Source: Microvelia longipes
Taxonomy: Eukaryota; Arthropoda; Insecta; Hemiptera; Veliidae
Direction: 5' to 3'
DNA length: 64,000 nucleotides
Assembly: GCA_018340805.1 (NCBI GenBank)
Contig: JACMZG010001911.1
Span: 53,356,883-53,420,882, forward strand
Shown one piece after another: positions 62,901 through 64,000 of the stretch (its first letter is position 1; each line of letters begins with the position of its first letter). The position numbers and the translations under genes were made by a program. The notes below the pieces were generated by a model, which worked only from the letters and a program-made list of their open reading frames with translations, made no database searches and was not told the DNA's origin.

Positions 62901-64000
62901 CAGCTAGTATAACTTGCTCAGCTGTTAAACATCTGTCAGCATAGGAGCAACCAAGTTCTCCCACAGAGTGTCCAACAATACCTTCAGGGTTTATGCCAAG
63001 CTCGTACAATAAATCTACAAGAGCGATCTAAAACAATTCACTTTACAAAGTTGCAAATGTCGAAGGTGTCGACTATGGTGAAGTTGAGTCTCGAAGGTGT
63101 TTCCTTCTTAGTTTATGTGCTAACTTGACACATTTAGCACATAAGGTTGACATTGATCCTTGAGAAGACACCTTCGTCTCGGGTATTTATAAATTAATGA
63201 GATTACCAGTTTCTCGTAAATGCTTTGCCACAATTATGTTTACCGAAAGTTGAATGCGGATAAAAAGGCAAGAACATAATTTTTTGCACACCTGACAAAG
63301 AAAGTATTGAACAAATACTCCATTGTTTGAAATCCTTGAATGTTTACTTAAAGACTGTAATTTCCACACAATCTTGAGAATGCTTGTCTGTACAACTAAT
63401 CAGAATTCAAAGCGAATAAAATAAATAATAAAAGCCAAAGCGATGTATAGTATCACGTTCATAACTTTTAATTAGTTACTCTTTAAATTAAATGCAAATA
63501 TATTACACTATTAAGTATCAGATACTAATTTAACTCTTACATAACAAATTATTCCTTACCTGAATGGCAGCGATTCCCACAAAGGCATGAAGAATATTGT
63601 CATAAACTTTAGGATCAGTTGATGTTATGAGTGAAATAAGGTCAATTCCTTTGCATAAAAGAATTTGATGACTTTTTTCAATCGATTTCTTCACTATTGG
63701 TATTTTCATAATTCCTGTGCCCATTCCACTCCATTGTGAACCCATACCTGAGAATATGAACCATACTGGTCGTTTCTTTCCTCCTGCGTATGTCTAAAAT
63801 TATTGTGTTTATAAAATAACAATTTCTAAACAAGCCATTTACAATTTAAAAAAAAAATAAAAAGAAAAATGGGTACGGAATACCTCGGTATTTATTCTTA
63901 CAACTTTAAACTCACTTTGTTCGTCCTCGGAATCACATGATTAGGCAAAGCTTAAAGAGGTATTAATTCAATCTACCTTTTGAGTGTTATAACTTCGGAT
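29629..64000 (-). CDS. Fatty acid synthase-like multidomain gene (partial, 5' end off the right edge)
   Basis: Exons in transcript order: 63793-63560, 63027-62838, 62285-62056, 61304-61003, 58657-58507, 57492-57364, 55621-55510, 54062-53799, 53257-53093, 52625-52471, 51521-51375, 50998-50780, 50352-50177, 46576-46385, 45851-45779, 45556-45392, 44821-44639, 43270-43054, 36266-36074, 35539-35412, 35136-35025, 34394-34250, 33783-33531, 32562-32228, 31654-31436, 30591-30361, 29817-29629. Every junction is GT-AG and phases join, giving 5,109 nt, 1702 aa plus stop, no internal stop. Domain order is MAT, DH, linker, ER, KR, TE, as in animal FAS, but it is several hundred residues short for that span. 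MAT is well conserved; later domains lose key residues. The acceptor of exon 24 has a weak pyrimidine tract. A divergent FAS paralogue, probably a pseudoenzyme beyond MAT, fits best. Confidence 0.92.
29871..29975. repeat. (CA)n followed by (TA)n
   Basis: Compound microsatellite in the last intron of the synthase-like gene. Confidence 0.97.
32629..32685. repeat. (TA)n microsatellite
   Basis: About 28 TA units just upstream (in transcript sense) of exon 24. Confidence 0.97.
32990..33430. repeat. Inverted-repeat element with about 65-bp arms
   Basis: The left end (about 32996-33060, TAACAAAACCAAAATTCTCC, then AGAACCTTTAGTAAAACCAG) recurs in reverse complement at about 33370-33425. Between them lie GGCACTGATGACGATCG (minus strand) and a GC-richer patch at 33290-33350. 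The stretch GCACTGATGATG...GTGGAGAGACTTTT near 56049-56120 appears related. It may be a MITE or a rearranged retroelement end. Confidence 0.5.
33531..35539 (-). CDS. Synthase-like gene, ketoreductase (KR) remnant, exons 20-23
   Basis: Anchors: SKYIMDKKHYMIVGTYNSLW, then DILKWLVSRGADSVNIVL (cf. TGG-GG-G-ELA-WLVSRGAKKLVL). The GGxGxxG nucleotide motif is VGTYNSL. Exon 23 reads YLVSIGSQACSITEQRRNDH, where FSS-SCGRGN-GQTNYG-AN-ERICE is expected. Some 15 residues containing the catalytic Tyr and Asn are missing. The central helix region is also short. The fold may persist but ketoreduction is not expected. Highly charged stretches (KSKSKEETPKK, WMKKKDETND) are unlike canonical FAS. Confidence 0.85.
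36074..45851 (-). CDS. Synthase-like gene, enoyl reductase (ER) region, exons 15-19
   Basis: ER fold of the medium-chain dehydrogenase type. Anchors: CKNIDLKFLGLNLQN, FGVIEYSGKMKNDEVFGLGR, HNWTLEESATVPLYYTTAYD (cf. P-NWTLEEAASVP-VYTT), ILVNEGQSAFAQAIINVALS, and near the end KLAELLKEGIATGAVKPLDS. The NADPH-binding glycine motif (usually HSGSGGVGQAAI) reads NEGQSAFAQAI: all three motif glycines are gone. The segment SLAEEKLQAS is replaced by FSESTMFKTV, so the usual Lys is not at its place. Family knowledge predicts loss of NADPH-dependent enoyl reduction. A BEL element sits in the intron between exons 18 and 19 in the same orientation. Confidence 0.85.
36927..36931. other. Target-site duplication, left copy (ATAAG)
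   Basis: ATAAG directly left of the first LTR, matching 42823-42827 directly right of the second LTR. A 5-bp duplication is usual for BEL/Pao integrases. Confidence 0.93.
36932..37099 (-). repeat. BEL 3' LTR (left)
   Basis: 168 bp, beginning TGTC and ending GACA. It differs from the right LTR at four sites: TGTCT/TGTCA, AACTCAT/AACCCAT, TTACTTT/TTATTTT and AATAAAA/AATGAAA. Confidence 0.95.
37182..42523 (-). pseudogene. BEL/Pao gag-pol polyprotein, interrupted
   Basis: Starts at ATG 42523 (MANLQGIQRRVLALDNY). Gag continues with FSGNILEWKRFWDSFNSAIH (near 41990) and zinc knuckles CIFCKESHWSDEC and CFICLSNLHSIKFC. Protease: RTLFDGRAQRTFISRQLAER, with DGR where the catalytic DSG is usual. RT: VADIDKAFLQLAL and SFYVDNMVFG. 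RNase H: FLWTDSKCVLHWLN and GRDNPADLLTKSI. Integrase: WVIKGRSAVRRV, CVGLDAFGPL, IIITDNALQFK and FYERLIGLVKACL, so all three acidic catalytic residues are present. It ends at TAA 37182-37184 after SRPRRQAAIQ. Lesions: gag frameshifts near 42380, 42000 and 41316; TAG at 40638-40640; frameshifts near 40570 and 40315; TAA at 39670-39672; and further breaks near 39400 and 38570. Confidence 0.92.
42655..42822 (-). repeat. BEL 5' LTR (right)
   Basis: 168 bp. In element orientation it starts TGTCATGGTAAC and ends GTTTCATGACA. The primer binding site should begin at TGATAGCAAGAGCGG just inside; the tRNA was not identified. Confidence 0.94.
42823..42827. other. Target-site duplication, right copy (ATAAG)
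   Basis: Matches the left copy at 36927-36931 exactly. Confidence 0.93.
46385..51521 (-). CDS. Synthase-like gene, linker between DH and ER, exons 11-14
   Basis: Exons 11-14 occupy the place of the inactive methyltransferase and structural linker of animal FAS. Sequence is poorly conserved and carries no motif I can name. VWGCLRNKRV in exon 14 corresponds to the VWG-YRH stretch before the enoyl reductase. At roughly 245 residues, it is much shorter than the equivalent segment of typical animal FAS. Intron 13 within it is 3.8 kb and full of repeats. Confidence 0.7.
47245..48010 (+). pseudogene. Non-LTR retrotransposon RNase H and C-terminal tail
   Basis: The plus strand reads LGAYATVFHAEAHAILGCAR (47300-47360), VPGRSGIESNKNGDLLARLG (near 47545-47605) and MTEVLTGHCRLKRHLRLMDL (47821-47880), followed by FSYEEDETPSHLIG and CPALNSQ. 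This is the RNase H plus LTGHC-L--HL-MGL...C-EE-ET-EH-L--CPAL tail of I/R1/Jockey-group LINEs. Stops and frameshifts between the blocks show it is dead. It is antisense to the host gene. Confidence 0.8.
48185..48250 (-). repeat. tRNA-like (SINE head) fragment
   Basis: Minus strand: GGACTCTGAAACGGATTTG, then GTCCGAGGTTCGAATTCCGC. It contains a canonical B box GGTTCGAATTCC and an anticodon-arm-like segment. It is too degraded to be a tRNA gene. Confidence 0.4.
48279..48472. repeat. (TA)n tract with TAATATA interruptions
   Basis: Nearly 200 bases of TA repeats in intron 13. Confidence 0.97.
48690..49045. repeat. Tandem repeat, about 150-bp period, three units
   Basis: CGCTGAATCGAATGGAATTG, then GTCCGAAGTCGATACGAC, near 48697 recurs diverged near 48848 and 48993. 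CCAAAAAGTTGAAAAAACCG recurs near 48903. Copies are about 75-85% alike by eye, so the array is older than the 193-bp array at the left end of the window. It is non-coding. Confidence 0.75.
49123..49967. repeat. Fold-back repeat with 290-bp arms built of a GC-rich submotif
   Basis: Arms at about 49266-49557 and 49674-49967 are reverse complements around a 116-base centre. Each arm contains GGCGCGGTGGTCCGCATGTC / GGGCGAATTTCCTTT twice and CCATGCCCATTGCGTGGTTC once. A further direct copy of the submotif lies outside the left arm at 49129-49180, beside a tRNA-like GGGTTCAAATCC box at 49196. There is no ORF of note. It fits a Foldback/MITE-type element. Confidence 0.82.
51870..52090 (+). repeat. 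tRNA-derived SINE with (ATT)n tail
   Basis: A tRNA-like head (ACTGGACTTCGGCACCGG, then GGGTTCACAGCC as B box) is followed by a GC-richer body (GTGACCCACCCGAGGTGGTT, CCGAAACGCCCTAAAACGGG) and a tail of ATTATTATTATTAT. Composition contrasts sharply with the flanking AT-rich intron. The start is approximate. Confidence 0.6.
52471..57492 (-). CDS. Synthase-like gene, dehydratase (DH) region, exons 6-10
   Basis: Double hot-dog DH region. SDHIVLGQPSYLKTKAL (exon 6) stands where HxxxGxxxxP-GY is expected: His and Gly are kept, the Pro position is Leu. Exons 7-8 read NIHFFSDLHID, then HQNGLGGFEVLFDDQTVLDG, in the place of the FEVSE-NG-VVSG strand. Exon 9 reads GKVKWRGSVEFYLDALVK, in the place of W-NNWVSFLDNMLQ: the Asp of the second catalytic motif is kept, while the Gln/His four residues on is Lys. 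SHLIIDPALLP matches the IDP stretch. Sequence is much more divergent than MAT, so activity is doubtful. Confidence 0.75.
56683..56758. repeat. (TA)n microsatellite
   Basis: TA dinucleotide run left of the palindrome at 56808-56866. Confidence 0.96.
56808..56866. repeat. Perfect 59-bp palindrome
   Basis: Twenty-nine-base arms, AGAATCAGCTACCGTCGATA... and its exact complement, around a single centre base (G at 56837). It lies between two (TA)n tracts. It could extrude as a cruciform, or mark a template-switch or assembly fold-back. Confidence 0.95.
56868..56955. repeat. (TA)n microsatellite
   Basis: TA dinucleotide run right of the palindrome. Confidence 0.96.
58507..63793 (-). CDS. Synthase-like gene, MAT (acyltransferase) domain, exons 1-5
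   Basis: This part loads acyl groups in animal FAS. Visible: RPVWFIFSGMGSQWSGMGTG at the start, nucleophile Ser in GHSVGELGC (residue 99 of the visible protein), AAYARGK with the substrate-binding Arg, ACHNSKTSCTLSGPAE, catalytic His in IAYHSRNI, EYHTNNLLSYVLFEEA, EIAPHGLLQAIVKRS, and LYPPLDYPVPRE followed by PLVTWDH. All three functional residues known from animal MAT (Ser, Arg, His) are in place, and the length is normal. It is the best preserved domain of the gene, so acyltransferase activity is plausible. Confidence 0.92.
62625..62705 (+). repeat. Possible tRNA-like SINE fragment
   Basis: GC-richer patch with CCCAGGTTCAAATCTCAG, a B-box-like sequence, in an intron of the synthase-like gene. 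The A box is not clear and no body or tail was defined. Confidence 0.3.
63977..64000 (-). CDS. Possible end of the preceding synthase-like exon
   Basis: The minus strand at the window edge reads ATCCGAAGTTATAACACTCA followed by AAAG and a GT donor at 63976-63975. In phase 0 it gives IRSYNTQK directly before TYAGGKKRPVWF, in the position of the linker before MAT. It is too short for certainty and is not included in the 1702-aa count. Confidence 0.45.

Overview
The window is AT-rich animal DNA, almost certainly from an insect: genes are split by GT-AG introns, and it is crowded with BEL/Pao, Ty3/gypsy, Penelope-like and non-LTR retroelement remnants, SINE-like pieces, inverted-repeat elements and long (TA)n tracts. 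A beetle would fit but the sequence does not prove it. No bacterial, viral or CRISPR features were seen. Two host genes were assembled by following splice sites and reading phase, both on the minus strand. Gene 1 (16332 down to 3147, 10 exons, 533 aa) is a complete AMP-dependent acyl-CoA synthetase of the 4-coumarate:CoA ligase / beetle luciferase-like family. Gene 2 (right edge down to 29629, at least 27 exons, 1702 aa visible) is the 3' two thirds of an animal type I fatty acid synthase-like gene, from the malonyl/acetyltransferase (MAT) domain to the thioesterase; the ketosynthase part lies beyond the right edge. Layout: 1-985 dead non-LTR retrotransposon; 1.1-2.5 kb inverted-repeat element and a 193-bp tandem repeat; 3.1-16.3 kb acyl-CoA synthetase, whose 6.5-kb first intron holds gypsy and Penelope-like remnants; 16.3-29.6 kb intergenic space with minisatellites, a 2.1-kb fold-back hairpin, RT and BEL fragments and a SINE-like unit; 29.6-64 kb fatty acid synthase-like gene, with a nearly intact 5.9-kb BEL/Pao element (168-bp LTRs, ATAAG target duplication) in intron 18 and more repeats in intron 13 and around 56.4-57.3 kb. 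The main result concerns the synthase-like gene. Its reading frame and splice sites are intact over about 1,700 codons, yet the catalytic signatures downstream of MAT are altered one after another: the dehydratase motif lacks its Pro, both NADPH-binding glycine motifs (enoyl and keto reductase) are gone, the ketoreductase Tyr region is missing, no acyl carrier protein domain is visible, and the thioesterase nucleophile Ser appears to be Gly. MAT keeps its Ser, Arg and His. That pattern suggests a coding pseudoenzyme or an acyltransferase-only paralogue rather than a neutral pseudogene. The acyl-CoA synthetase lies immediately downstream on the same strand, so the two could take part in one acyl-chain pathway, but that link is inference.
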